In this document: positions 1 to 10,884 of the stretch, in pieces
Layout: every line of letters begins with the position of its first letter
How positions within the stretch are numbered: position 1 is the stretch's first letter
Origin: Aristolochia californica
Lineage: Eukaryota; Streptophyta; Magnoliopsida; Piperales; Aristolochiaceae
Assembly (NCBI GenBank): GCA_029961685.1
Contig: JARWKL010000007.1
Span: forward strand, 13,029,013-13,093,012
DNA length: 64,000 nt
Reading direction: 5' to 3'
The notes under the pieces: generated by a model
What the model was told of the DNA's origin: nothing
Seen by the model: the letters and a program-made list of their open reading frames with translations, nothing else
Database searches by the model: none
Program-made: the position numbers and the translations under genes

Positions 1-15
1 CTATCTTTCTATCCA

Positions 16-48
<33 letters not shown>

Positions 49-143
49 TTCTTTCTATCCATCTATCTCTCTCTCTCTCTTTCTCTCTCTCTCTATCTAT
101 CTATCTTTCCATCCATCTATCTATCTATCTAAGAGAGAGAGAG

Positions 144-175
<32 letters not shown>

Positions 176-441
176 GGATAGAAAGATAGAGAAAGAGAAA
201 CAGAGAGAGAGAGATGGATAGAAAGATAGATAGAGAGAGAGAGAGAGAGATGGATAGAGAGAGATAGATAGATAGATGGATGGAAAGATAGAGAAAGAGA
301 AACAGAGAGAGAGAGATGGATAGAAAGATAGATAGAGAGAGAGAGAGAGAGATGGATAGCAAGAGAGAGAGATAGATAGATAGATAGATGGATAGAAAGA
401 TAGAGAGAGAGAGAGAGAGATAGATAGATGGATGGAAATAT

Positions 442-474
<33 letters not shown>

Positions 475-658
475 TAGACTCTCTATCCATCTCTCTCTCT
501 CTATCTTTCTATCCATCTCTCTCTCTCTGTTTCTCTTTCTCTATCTTTCCATCCATCTATCTATCTATCTCTCTCTATCCATCTCTCTCTCTCTCTCTCT
601 CTAACTATCTTTCTATCCATCTCTCTCTCTCTGTTTCTCTTTCTCTATCTTTCTATCC

Positions 659-698
<40 letters not shown>

Positions 699-793
699 CT
701 CTCTATCTTTCTATCCATCTCTCTCTCTCTCTCTCTTTCTAGCCATCTCTCTCTCTCTCTGTCTATCTAGCTATCTTTCTTTCTATCCATCTA

Positions 794-825
<32 letters not shown>

Positions 826-940
826 CCTCTCTATCTATCTATCTTTCCATCCATCTATCTATCTCTCTATCTCTATCTCTCTCTCTCTATCTATCTATCT
901 ATCTTTCTAACCATCTATCTATCTCTCTCTCTCTCTCTCT
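1..940. repeat. CT/GA and TATC/GATA microsatellite tract
   Basis: Mixed dinucleotide (CT)n and tetranucleotide (ATCT)n arrays with interspersed CTTTCTATCCATCT units. The polarity switches from pyrimidine to purine near 132 and back near 480, so the tract contains inverted blocks able to fold back. Open frames here encode only Ser/Leu/Ile/Tyr/His strings and are not genes. Confidence 0.97.
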
Positions 941-1100
941 TAATGATAGAAATCCAGAAAAAGTGGAACAATTATAGGCATGCAATGTTCATGTTTAAAA
1001 CAAGTGTTCGAGATATATCATCTTTCTTTCTATATTTTATTTTACTTTCTATATTTTATAATTGTTTATGTATTTCATTTTACTTTCTATATGTCATCTT

Positions 1101-1103
<3 letters not shown>
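941..1103 (+). repeat. AT-rich island, copy 1
   Basis: Non-microsatellite sequence beginning TAATGATAGAAATCCAG and running into repeats of the form TTTTACTTTCTATATTT. The same island recurs inverted at 2011-2240 and direct at 4096-4323. This copy is shortened at its 3' end. No coding function is visible; it may be unique host sequence carried along by duplications of the microsatellite locus. Confidence 0.8.
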
Positions 1104-1135
<32 letters not shown>

Positions 1136-1159
1136 TTCCATCCATATATCTTTCCTTAG
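1104..1159. repeat. CT/ATCT microsatellite
   Basis: Short CT-rich tract separating the AT-rich island from the diverged viral leader fragment. Confidence 0.9.
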
Positions 1160-1450
1160 GCTCTGAATGAAAGAGTTGTTTGAGCTTACTCCTTTGCTGC
1201 TTACGATGACTTTCATGGCTTTCCTCCTCCTTCTCCAGTAATTGTTTTGAAACCAAGTTGTAAGTTCTTAACCTTCTCCTTCTCCGATTCCTTAAGTTCT
1301 TTCCGGGACCTTCCTTCGGGTTTCTCCAGTTTGCTTCTCTGTAACACTTCTGGCTAACTTCGTCCATCTTAGGCTAACAGTAAAAGCATTGTGTAATCCT
1401 TTGAGGGTTCACGGTCCTGAGTTCCATTTGTTGCCCGTATATGTCTCTCT
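1160..1450 (+). pseudogene. Diverged pararetroviral leader fragment (lineage C)
   Basis: Aligns by eye over about 280 nt with the start of the viral leader at 17762-18035, with many substitutions and small indels (roughly 80% identity), whereas all other copies here are about 99% identical. Conserved blocks include TTTGCTGCTTACGATGA, the GTAAGT donor-like hexamer at 1260-1265 and the run around GTGTAATCCTTTGAGGGTTC. It ends in microsatellite just after TGCCCGTATATGTCT. No promoter or coding part of this lineage is present in the window. It is an older or separate viral strain fragment. Confidence 0.85.
1206..1241 (+). CDS. Leader uORF of lineage C, 11 codons
   Basis: ATG to TAA, at the same place as the 10-codon uORF of lineages A and B, sharing Met at positions 1 and 4 although most other residues differ. 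An in-frame ATG at 1167 could extend it to 24 codons. It is probably a translated uORF whose position, rather than its product, is conserved. Confidence 0.4.
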   Translation: MTFMAFLLLLQ

Positions 1451-1462
1451 ATCTTTCTATCC

Positions 1463-1562
1463 NNNNNNNNNNNNNNNNNNNNNNNNNNNNNNNNNNNNNN
1501 NNNNNNNNNNNNNNNNNNNNNNNNNNNNNNNNNNNNNNNNNNNNNNNNNNNNNNNNNNNNNN
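1463..1562. other. Assembly gap (100 N)
   Basis: Exactly 100 N, the conventional placeholder for a gap of unknown length. It sits where lineage C leader and microsatellite meet, so the continuation of the lineage C copy may be hidden here. Confidence 0.99.
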
Positions 1563-2010
1563 AGAGAGAGAGAGAGAGAGATAGATAGATAGATAGATAG
1601 ATGGATAGAAAGATAGAGAAGAGAAAGAGAGAGAGAGAGATGGATAGAAAGATAGATAGAGAGAGAGAGAGAGAGATGGATAGAGAGAGATAGATAGATA
1701 GATGGATGGAAAGATAGAGAAAGAGAAACAGAGAGAGAGAGATGGATAGAAAGATAGATAGAGAGAGAGAGAGAGAGATGGATAGCAAGAGAGAGAGATA
1801 GATAGATAGATAGATGGATAGAAAGATAGAGAGAGAGAGATAGATGGATAGAAAGATAGAGAGAGGGAGAGAGAGAGAGAAATAGATAGAAGGATGGAAA
1901 GATAGAGAGACAGATATAGATAGATGGATGGAAAGATAGAGAGACAGATATAGATAGATGGATGGAAAGATAGATAGATAGAGAGAGAGAGTGAGAGAGA
2001 GAGAGAGATA
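1563..2010. repeat. GA/GATA microsatellite
   Basis: Purine-polarity array with GATGGATAGAAAGATAGA units. No gene is visible. Confidence 0.97.
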
Positions 2011-2236
2011 ATATGTAGAAAGTAAAATTAAATATAAAAAGAAAGATGAAGTATAAAAAGTAAAATGAAATATATAAAAAAGATGAAATATAGAAAGTAA
2101 AATGAAATACATAAACAATTATAAAATATAGAAAGTAAAATAAAATATAGAAAGAAAGATGATATATCTCGAACACTTGTTTTAAACATGGATATTGCAT
2201 GCCTATAATTGTTCCAATTTTTCTGGATTTCTATCA

Positions 2237-2240
<4 letters not shown>
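2011..2240 (-). repeat. AT-rich island, copy 2 (inverted)
   Basis: Reverse complement of the island at 4096-4323. It differs from copy 1 at a few bases (for example GGATATTGCATGCC here against the complement of GGCATGCAATGTTC) and is longer than copy 1. Confidence 0.8.
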
Positions 2241-2298
<58 letters not shown>

Positions 2299-2311
2299 TA
2301 GAAAGATAGAT

Positions 2312-2342
<31 letters not shown>

Positions 2343-2371
2343 TAGATAGATGGATGGAAAGATAGATAGAT

Positions 2372-2408
<37 letters not shown>

Positions 2409-3148
2409 TGGATAGAAAGAGAGAGAGAGAGTCTATCTTTCCATCCATCTATCTATATCTCTCTCTCTATATTTCCATCCATCTATCTATCTCTCTCTCT
2501 CTCTCTCTATCTTTCTATCCATCTATCTATCTATCTATCTCTCTCTCTTAGATAGATAGAGAGAGAGATAGACTCTCTATCTTTCTATCCATCTCTCTCT
2601 CTCTCTCTCTCTATCTATCTTTCTATCCATCTCTCTCTCTCTGTTTCTCTTTCTCTATCTTTCTATCCATCTATCTATCTATCTATCTATCTATCTCTCT
2701 CTCTCTCTTAGATAGATAGATAGATGGATGGAAAGATAGATAGATAGAGAGAGAGAGAAAGAGAGAGAGAGAGATAGATGGATAGAAAGAAAGATAGATA
2801 GATGAGAGAGAGAGAGAGAGAGAGAGATGGATAGAAAGATAGAGAGAGAGAGATGGATAGAAAGATAGAGAGAGAGAGATGGATAGAAAGATAGAGAGAG
2901 AGAGAGAGATGGACAGAAAGATAGAGAGAGAGAGAGAGAGATAGATGGATAGAAAGATATAGAGAGAGAGAGATACATAGATAGATAGATAGATGGATAG
3001 AAAGATAGAGAGAGAGAGATAGTCTATCCATCTCTCTCTCTCTCTCTATCTTTCTATCCATCTCTCTCTCTCTCTCTCTCTATCTTTCTATCCATCTCTC
3101 TCTCTCTATCTTTCTATCCATCTCTCTCTCTCTCTATCTTTCTATCCA

Positions 3149-3181
<33 letters not shown>

Positions 3182-3866
3182 TTCTTTCTATCCATCTATC
3201 TCTCTCTCTCTCTTTCTCTCTCTCTCTATCTATCTATCTTTCCATCCATCTATCTATCTATCTAAGAGAGAGAGAGAGATAGATAGATAGATAGATAGAT
3301 AGATGGATAGAAAGATAGAGAAAGAGAAACAGAGAGAGAGAGATGGATAGAAAGATAGAGAGTCTATCTCTCTCTCTATCTATCTAAGAGAGAGAGATAG
3401 ATAGATAGATAGATAGATAGAAAGATAGAGAGAGAGAGAGAGAGATAGATAGATGGATGGAAATATAGAGAGAGAGATATAGATAGATGGATGGAAAGAT
3501 AGATAGAGAGAGAGAGAGATAGATGGATAGAAAGAAAGATAGATAGATAGATAGAGAGAGAGAGATGGATAGAAAGATAGAGAGAGAGAGAGAGAGATGG
3601 ATAGAAAGATAGAGAGAGAGAGAGAGATGGACAGAAAGATAGAGAGAGAGAGAGAGAGATAGATGGATAGAAAGATATAGAGAGAGATAGATACATAGAT
3701 AGATAGATAGATGGATAGAAAGATAGAGAGAGAGAGATAGTCTATCCATCTCTCTCTCTCTCTCTATCTTTCTATCCATCTCTCTCTCTCTCTCTCTCTA
3801 TCTTTCTATCCATCTCTCTCTCTCTATCTTTCTATCCATCTCTCTCTCTCTCTATCTTTCTATCCA

Positions 3867-3899
<33 letters not shown>

Positions 3900-4095
3900 T
3901 TCTTTCTATCCATCTATCTCTCTCTCTCTCTTTCTCTCTCTCTCTATCTATCTATCTTTCCATCCATCTATCTATCTATCTAAGAGAGAGAGAGAGATAG
4001 ATAGATAGATAGATAGATAGATGGATAGAAAGATAGAGAAAGAGAAACAGAGAGAGAGAGATGGATAGAAAGATAGATAGAGAGAGAGAGAGAGA
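2241..4095. repeat. Microsatellite with several inverted blocks
   Basis: Alternating GA/GATA and CT/TATC blocks. The polarity switch motifs CTATCTAAGAGAGAG (near 3264, 3388, 3982) and CTCTCTTAGATAGATAG (near 2548, 2708) recur, indicating duplicated higher-order units that include the same inversion junction. No gene is visible. Confidence 0.95.
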
Positions 4096-4323
4096 TAGAG
4101 ATCCAGAAAAAGTGGAACAATTATAGGCATGCAATGTCCATGTTTAAAACAAGTGTTCGAGATATATCATCTTTCTTTCTATATTTTATTTTACTTTCTA
4201 TATTTTATAATTGTTTATGTATTTCATTTTACTTTCTATATTTCATCTTTTTTTATATATTTCATTTTACTTTTTATATTTCATCTTTCTTTTTATATTT
4301 AATTTTACTTTCTACATATTATC
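4096..4323 (+). repeat. AT-rich island, copy 3
   Basis: Full-length direct copy of the island, joined to microsatellite on both sides. Confidence 0.8.
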
Positions 4324-4830
4324 TCTCTCTCTCTCTCACTCTCTCTCTCTCTATCTATCTATCTTTCCATCCATCTATCTATATCTGTCTCTCTATCTTT
4401 CCATCCATCTATCTATATCTGTCTCTCTATCTTTCCATCCTTCTATCTATTTCTCTCTCTCTCTCCCTCTCTCTATCTTTCTATCCATCTATCTCTCTCT
4501 CTCTATCTTTCTATCCATCTATCTATCTATCTATCTCTCTCTCTTGCTATCCATCTCTCTCTCTCTCTCTCTATCTATCTTTCTATCCATCTCTCTCTCT
4601 CTGTTTCTCTTTCTCTATCTTTCCATCCATCTATCTATCTATCTCTCTCTATCCATCTCTCTCTCTCTCTCTCTATCTATCTTTCTATCCATCTCTCTCT
4701 CTCTGTTTCTCTTTCTCTATCTTTCTATCCATCTATCTATCTATCTATCTATCTATCTCTCTCTCTCTCTTAGATAGATAGATAGATGGATGGAAAGATA
4801 GATAGATAGAGAGAGAGAGAAAGAGAGAGA
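4324..4830. repeat. CT/TATC then GA microsatellite flanking cluster A
   Basis: The last 100 bp match the higher-order unit also found after 35400 and after 63756. Viral sequence starts abruptly at 4831 inside a GAGAGA run. Confidence 0.95.
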
Positions 4831-5037
4831 GGGATTTCTTTGATAAGCTAACCACAAGTTATCTAAGAGACATTGTTCTTCTTTAGTAACGGTAACTGAT
4901 GGCAAAGTCTTGAAAGTAATATTTGATTTAGGAAAAACTACTAATTTCTGGTTACCAAAACTTAAAAATTCTTGGCCATAAGTATTATATCTAGAAGAAG
5001 ACGATGAAGGTGGCCGAGTATGAGCAGAAAAATCCAT
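4831..5037 (-). pseudogene. ORF VI-like protein, N-terminal fragment (lineage A)
   Basis: Encodes residues 1-69 of the 346-residue protein described at 16272-17312, then runs into microsatellite, so the viroplasmin domain is absent. Disrupted by the junction with GA repeat at 4831. Confidence 0.9.
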
Positions 5038-5040
5038 CTG

Positions 5041-6403
5041 TCAAGAAATAAATTTTTGGTCAAAAAATCTTCTGCTTAAAGAATCTGCAAGACTATTATT
5101 TTTTCCTTTAATGTGTTCAAAAATTACTTTGTAACCATTACCGGTAATAATATCAACTAAGTTTAACCACCGTCTCCGGCTAATTTTATTTTCTTTACTT
5201 TTCTGAAAATATTTTACTATTGCTTCACAATCTGTTCTTAAAGTGAATTCTGGTTTATTAATGATAAACAATCTAAAGGATTCTAACGAGTAAATGACTG
5301 CTAAAATTTCAGAATCAATACTACTCATATTTCCCTTTTCTTTAAACTTTCCACTAGCATAACTACAAATATGTTCTTCATCTTTACTACTGTATTGGTG
5401 GGGTTTGGCAATCAAAACTCCTCCCCATCCTAAGTTGCTGCCATCTGTTTCGATTATAAGGTAATCTGAATCTAAAGGCATTTGTAATTTAGGCAAAGTT
5501 TTTACTTTTTCTTTAACTTTTTTGACCAAATTCTTATCTTCTTGGTTAAAGAATTTTTGTCCTGTGGGAGAGGTTTTATTATATAGGGGTCCTATTAGTT
5601 TACCTATATCTTTAAGAAAAGGTCTGGCATAATTTACTAATCCTAAAAATTTTTGTAATTGTTTGGTATCTGACAGGTCATCAGGCATTTCTAAAATTTT
5701 CTTTGAAATATGATCCTGTAATTCAATCTGGCCTTGTCCAATGTTTACTCCTAAAAACTTGATATACTCTTTAAATAATTCAATTTTTGTTTTACTAATT
5801 ATAATGCCTTCCTGCATAAAAGTGGCTAAGACTAGTTGCAAATGTCCTATATGGTCTTCGATTGATTTACTAAAAACTAAGATATCATCTATATACACTA
5901 AGACAAAATTATCATATTTTCTAAATATATTGTCCATTTTTCTCTGGAAAATTGCTGGGGCATTCTTCAAACCAAAAGGCATTACTAACCACTCAAAATG
6001 TCCTTCTGGGCAGGTAAAGGCTGTCCATTCTATACTATCTGGGTGCATTTTGATTTGCCAGAAACCTGATTTACAGTCAAATTTGCTAAAAATCTTTTTG
6101 TCTTGAATTTTATTAATTAATTGAGTCTTATCTGGGATATTATAACTATCAGTTACAGTATTGTCATTTAGTCTTTTATAATTAATTACCATTCTAGATT
6201 TTCCTCTTTTTAGTTCACTATGTTTTCGAACAATAAAAGCAGCTGATCTATGGGGACTGATAGATTTTCTAATGATGCCTAATTTTAATAATTCATTTAT
6301 ATGCATTATAAAATCTTCTTTATCTAAGTTCGTAGCTTCTATGTTTGCTGTTTTTACTATGTAACTTGGGTTTAGGAGTTCTAATCTACACTGAATATGA
6401 TTA
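5041..6403 (-). pseudogene. Polyprotein fragment: RT and RNase H (lineage A)
   Basis: Open frame covering about residues 1216-1663 of the polyprotein. It keeps the RT YIDD box and all four RNase H acidic residues, but has lost movement, coat and protease regions through the inversion at 6399-6403. Uninterrupted but 5'-truncated. Confidence 0.93.
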
Positions 6404-7744
6404 GAACTCCTAAACCCAAGTTACATAGTAAAAACAGCAAACATAGAAGCTACGAACTTAGATAAAGAAGATTTTAAAATGCATATAAATGAATTATTAA
6501 AATTAGGCATCATTAGAAAATCTATCAGTCCCCATAGATCAGCTGCTTTTATTGTTCGAAAACATAGTGAACTAAAAAGAGGAAAATCTAGAATGGTAAT
6601 TAATTATAAAAGACTAAATGACAATACTGTAACTGATAGTTATAATATCCCAGATAAGACTCAATTAATTAATAAAATTCAAGACAAAAAGATTTTTAGC
6701 AAATTTGACTGTAAATCAGGTTTCTGGCAAATCAAAATGCACCCAGATAGTATAGAATGGACAGCCTTTACCTGCCCAGAAGGACATTTTGAGTGGTTAG
6801 TAATGCCTTTTGGTTTGAAGAATGCCCCAGCAATTTTCCAGAGAAAAATGGACAATATATTTAGAAAATATGATAATTTTGTCTTAGTGTATATAGATGA
6901 TATCTTAGTTTTTAGTAAATCAATCGAAGACCATATAGGACATTTGCAACTAGTCTTAGCCACTTTTATGCAGGAAGGCATTATAATTAGTAAAACAAAA
7001 ATTGAATTATTTAAAGAGTATATCAAGTTTTTAGGAGTAAACATTGGACAAGGCCAGATTGAATTACAGGATCATATTTCAAAGAAAATTTTAGAAATGC
7101 CTGATGACCTGTCAGATACCAAACAATTACAAAAATTTTTAGGATTAGTAAATTATGCCAGACCTTTTCTTAAAGATATAGGTAAACTAATAGGACCCCT
7201 ATATAATAAAACCTCTCCCACAGGACAAAAATTCTTTAACCAAGAAGATAAGAATTTGGTCAAAAAAGTTAAAGAAAAAGTAAAAACTTTGCCTAAATTA
7301 CAAATGCCTTTAGATTCAGATTACCTTATAATCGAAACAGATGGCAGCAACTTAGGATGGGGAGGAGTTTTGATTGCCAAACCCCACCAATACAGTAGTA
7401 AAGATGAAGAACATATTTGTAGTTATGCTAGTGGAAAGTTTAAAGAAAAGGGAAATATGAGTAGTATTGATTCTGAAATTTTAGCAGTCATTTACTCGTT
7501 AGAATCCTTTAGATTGTTTATCATTAATAAACCAGAATTCACTTTAAGAACAGATTGTGAAGCAATAGTAAAATATTTTCAGAAAAGTAAAGAAAATAAA
7601 ATTAGCCGGAGACGGTGGTTAAACTTAGTTGATATTATTACCGGTAATGGTTACAAAGTAATTTTTGAACACATTAAAGGAAAAAATAATAGTCTTGCAG
7701 ATTCTTTAAGCAGAAGATTTTTTGACCAAAAATTTATTTCTTGA
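6399..7744 (+). pseudogene. Polyprotein fragment: RT and RNase H, mirror copy
   Basis: Plus-strand mirror of the preceding fragment with the same residues 1217-1663 open to the natural TGA. It has no upstream promoter or start in viral context, only the Met at 6479. Confidence 0.93.
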
Positions 7745-7747
7745 CAG

Positions 7748-8239
7748 ATGGATTTTTCTGCTCATACTCGGCCACCTTCATCGTCTTCTTCTAGATATAA
7801 TACTTATGGCCAAGAATTTTTAAGTTTTGGTAACCAGAAATTAGTAGTTTTTCCTAAATCAAATATTACTTTCAAGACTTTGCCATCAGTTACCGTTACT
7901 AAAGAAGAACAATGTCTCTTAGATAACTTGTGGTTAGCTTATCAAAGAAATCCCAAAGACCAAAAGTATTTCCTTGCTTGTCTCAATGGTCTCTCAGAAT
8001 ATTTTACTCAAAAGAAAAAAGGGTTTAATTTTTACGTCGTCTTTCAAGGTCACACTCCAGGAGTCTTTCATTCCTGGACTGAAGTTGTCTCTAGTATTCA
8101 GAATTTCCCAAAACCTGTTTATAAAGGCTTTACCAATCTCCAAGAAGCTCCTCAGACACTTCCAGTAAGACTGATTCCACTGGGACCCAAACTTTACAGT
8201 GCTATTCTCAAGAAGAAGAAGATTATGGATAGCCTCTGA
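7748..8239 (+). pseudogene. ORF VI-like protein with internal deletion and frameshift
   Basis: Residues 1-133, including the viroplasmin domain, are followed at 8143-8148 by a 511-bp deletion through AGAAGC, which occurs at both deletion ends (16667 and 17178 in the intact copy). Since 511 is not a multiple of three, the remaining C-terminal codons are read out of frame for about 30 residues and end in a small inversion. Confidence 0.92.
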
Positions 8240-8254
8240 GTCGTATTCACAATC
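8221..8254 (-). other. 34-bp microinversion
   Basis: This 34-bp block is the exact reverse complement of 17255-17288 in the intact copy and starts and ends with GATT/AATC, an inverted pair. It is followed by six bases of uncertain origin and then by leader sequence from 8261, so 3' UTR and promoter (17289-17755 equivalent) are lost. Confidence 0.85.
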
Positions 8255-8260
8255 TCTAAT

Positions 8261-9392
8261 ATATATGAAGAAGTTGTTTGCTCACACCCTTTGCTGCTTA
8301 CGATGAGTTCCATGTCTTCTCCTCTTGCCCTCTAATTCTCTCGCACAAATCCTTGTAAGTTTCCTATCTTCTTCCGACTCTATTTCTTAAGTTCTTTTCG
8401 GGACCTTCCTCCGGGTTCCTCCTGGTCTTTTCCCTGTATGACTTCTGGCTAACTTCAAGTTCATCTTAGGCTAACAGTAATAGCATTGTGTAATCCTTTG
8501 AGGGTTCACGGTCCTTAGTTCCACTTGTTGCCCGTTTATGTCTTCTGAGACCAAGGGCTTATTGTATGTGTGGAATGTTGATGGAGCCCGTGCCCAAAGC
8601 TTTTGCTAGGAAAACACACACCTCTGTTAGTCCTAAGTGGTGAGACCAGTTCGGAAGTCTAACAGGAGAAAAAAGTCAGGAGACCCCTCAGGAAGTTTGC
8701 TTACATCGTTTCCTTGTTTGGTTTTCATCGTTTCCTTGTTTGGTTGTTCATGATTATTCTGTTTATCACTCTTGGTATTGTAGTTCTTGCTCTCATCCTT
8801 ACTGCTTTCGTTGTCTGTTAAACTAAGTAGTCACAGATTGGGTATATTAGGCTGGAATACCGCTGGGTGAGGGTTCTACCCTGACAGCCGCCTCTGCTCC
8901 CAACAGGCCTCTGTCTGAAGGGACCAAGCGTCGCTCCCGGAGGCTACAACGCCGCCGTACCCTTTCTTTATGTTCATTTGGCTTGTCTTCTTCTTTCTTC
9001 ACCAGGTTGCTAGACTTGTTCTTCGATATTTACCTACTGCATATATATACTTAGCTTTGTTTTATAAGACTTTACAAGAATACGCCTTTATTTTTACATA
9101 ATAGGTATCTTTTCTGTTATTTGGTTTTTACTTATTCTTAGTATAAGACTTTTTGAATATTTTGTTTGGATTCCTCAGTGTTTGGAAGAATTATTAGAAT
9201 CTGACTTTTTCTTATTTAGTGCTATTATAATTAAGTGTTTAGAAAAAATATATGCTCTTTGTTAATATTGCATTAGTAATAATCTTTAGTAATTTTGCGC
9301 TTTTTAGTTTTATTTGTTTTGTTTTATCCCTAAATAATTATATTAGAGTATTTGAGACTCCGAGACCTATTATAATTCCCAGACAACCTAGA
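8261..9392 (+). pseudogene. Viral leader copy from the predicted cap site (lineage A)
   Basis: Collinear with 17756 onward of the intact copy (offset 9,495). It starts at the predicted cap site and stops inside the 63-codon ORF. It retains the 10-codon uORF (8303-8335), donor and acceptor signals and the small hydrophobic ORFs (8750-8821, 8970-9101). A single change at 8619 (GCA to ACA) separates it from the other copies. No promoter precedes it. Confidence 0.9.
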
Positions 9393-9452
9393 GGCTCTGA
9401 TACCAAATCTACAGGGGGGTACTCTTTTTTACCTGGAGTATTCAGGTCCTAA
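9252..9452 (+). pseudogene. 63-codon hydrophobic ORF, C-terminus replaced
   Basis: N-terminal 47 residues match the intact small ORF. After the inversion joint at 9392/9393 the frame reads 19 residues of inverted PBS-region sequence. Confidence 0.8.
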
Positions 9453-10631
9453 TCAGGATTATTTAATTCTGGGGAAATTACTCTTCTTAATATTTGTCTT
9501 CTAGGTTGTCTGGGAATTATAATAGGTCTCGGAGTCTCAAATACTCTAATATAATTATTTAGGGATAAAACAAAACAAATAAAACTAAAAAGCGCAAAAT
9601 TACTAAAGATTATTACTAATGCAATATTAACAAAGAGCATATATTTTTTCTAAACACTTAATTATAATAGCACTAAATAAGAAAAAGTCAGATTCTAATA
9701 ATTCTTCCAAACACTGAGGAATCCAAACAAAATATTCAAAAAGTCTTATACTAAGAATAAGTAAAAACCAAATAACAGAAAAGATACCTATTATGTAAAA
9801 ATAAAGGCGTATTCTTGTAAAGTCTTATAAAACAAAGCTAAGTATATATATGCAGTAGGTAAATATCGAAGAACAAGTCTAGCAACCTGGTGAAGAAAGA
9901 AGAAGACAAGCCAAATGAACATAAAGAAAGGGTACGGCGGCGTTGTAGCCTCCGGGAGCGACGCTTGGTCCCTTCAGACAGAGGCCTGTTGGGAGCAGAG
10001 GCGGCTGTCAGGGTAGAACCCTCACCCAGCGGTATTCCAGCCTAATATACCCAATCTGTGACTACTTAGTTTAACAGACAACGAAAGCAGTAAGGATGAG
10101 AGCAAGAACTACAATACCAAGAGTGATAAACAGAATAATCATGAACAACCAAACAAGGAAACGATGAAAACCAAACAAGGAAACGATGTAAGCAAACTTC
10201 CTGAGGGGTCTCCTGACTTTTTTCTCCTGTTAGACTTCCGAACTGGTCTCACCACTTAGGACTAACAGAGGTGTGTGCTTTCCTAGCAAAAGCTTTGGGC
10301 ACGGGCTCCATCAACATTCCACACATACAATAAGCCCTTGGTCTCAGAAGACATAAACGGGCAACAAGTGGAACTAAGGACCGTGAACCCTCAAAGGATT
10401 ACACAATGCTATTACTGTTAGCCTAAGATGAACTTGAAGTTAGCCAGAAGTCATACAGGGAAAAGACCAGGAGGAACCCGGAGGAAGGTCCCGAAAAGAA
10501 CTTAAGAAATAGAGTCGGAAGAAGATAGGAAACTTACAAGGATTTGTGCGAGAGAATTAGAGGGCAAGAGGAGAAGACATGGAACTCATCGTAAGCAGCA
10601 AAGGGTGTGAGCAAACAACTTCTTCATATAT
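9393..10631 (-). other. Strong-stop-like leader segment, PBS to cap (lineage A)
   Basis: Starts exactly with the 13-nt complement of the primer-binding site, GGCTCTGATACCA (9393-9405), and reads minus-strand leader to the predicted cap site at 10631. These are the two ends expected of minus-strand strong-stop DNA primed by tRNA-Met. It contains minus-strand copies of the 63-codon ORF and the uORF (10557-10589). It forms an inverted repeat with 8261-9392 around a 112-bp spacer. Confidence 0.8.
9449..9640 (-). CDS. 63-codon hydrophobic ORF, lineage A, intact
   Basis: Full small ORF in the strong-stop-like segment, identical to the copy at 26957-27148. See 26957 for the description. It has no promoter of its own orientation nearby. 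Confidence 0.55.
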   Translation of the reverse strand: MLFVNIALVIIFSNFALFSFICFVLSLNNYIRVFETPRPIIIPRQPRRQILRRVISPELNNPD

Positions 10632-10821
10632 AGCCTTTGTTAATATTGCATTAGTAATAATCTTTAGTAATTTTGCGCTTTTTAGTTTTATTTGTTTTGT
10701 TTTATCCCTAAATAATTATATTAGAGTATTTGAGACTCCGAGACCTATTATAATTCCCAGACAACCTAGAAGACAAATATTAAGAAGAGTAATTTCCCCA
10801 GAATTAAATAATCCTGATTAG
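10630..10821 (+). pseudogene. 63-codon hydrophobic ORF, start codon lost
   Basis: At the inversion joint the first two codons read ATAGCC where intact copies have ATGCTC (three bases, GCT, appear as their complement AGC). The rest is intact to the TAG at 10819. The frame is open upstream into inverted leader, giving an accidental ATG at 10579. This is the 5' edge of the full-length genome copy. Confidence 0.8.
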
Positions 10822-10864
10822 GACCTGAATACTCCAGGTAAAAAAGAGTACCCCCCTGTAGATT

Positions 10865-10879
10865 TGGTATCAGAGCCAG
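10865..10879 (+). promoter_or_regulatory. tRNA-iMet primer-binding site
   Basis: TGGTATCAGAGCCAG matches the complement of the 3' end of plant initiator tRNA-Met over 15 nt. In Caulimoviridae this primes minus-strand DNA synthesis and marks the minus-strand discontinuity. It lies inside the open frame of the coiled-coil ORF and 20 nt before its best non-AUG start. Confidence 0.93.
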
Positions 10880-10884
10880 ACACC

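Larger units (their letters stand above)
4831..7954. repeat. Inverted repeat (palindrome) of viral 3' fragments
   Basis: Left arm 4831-6398 (minus) and right arm 6404-7954 (plus) are near-perfect reverse complements, with the centre at 6399-6403. The joint is a 5-nt microhomology, GATTA, shared by the two viral positions. At least one difference separates the arms: the left arm carries a Lys to Ile change just before the Met at 6306. Confidence 0.92.

Noticed and set aside
121..3779. Many open frames of 60-250 codons in the microsatellites
   Set aside because: They encode only Ser/Leu/Ile/Tyr/His or reverse-strand repeats from CT/TATC arrays and exist because the repeat lacks stops.
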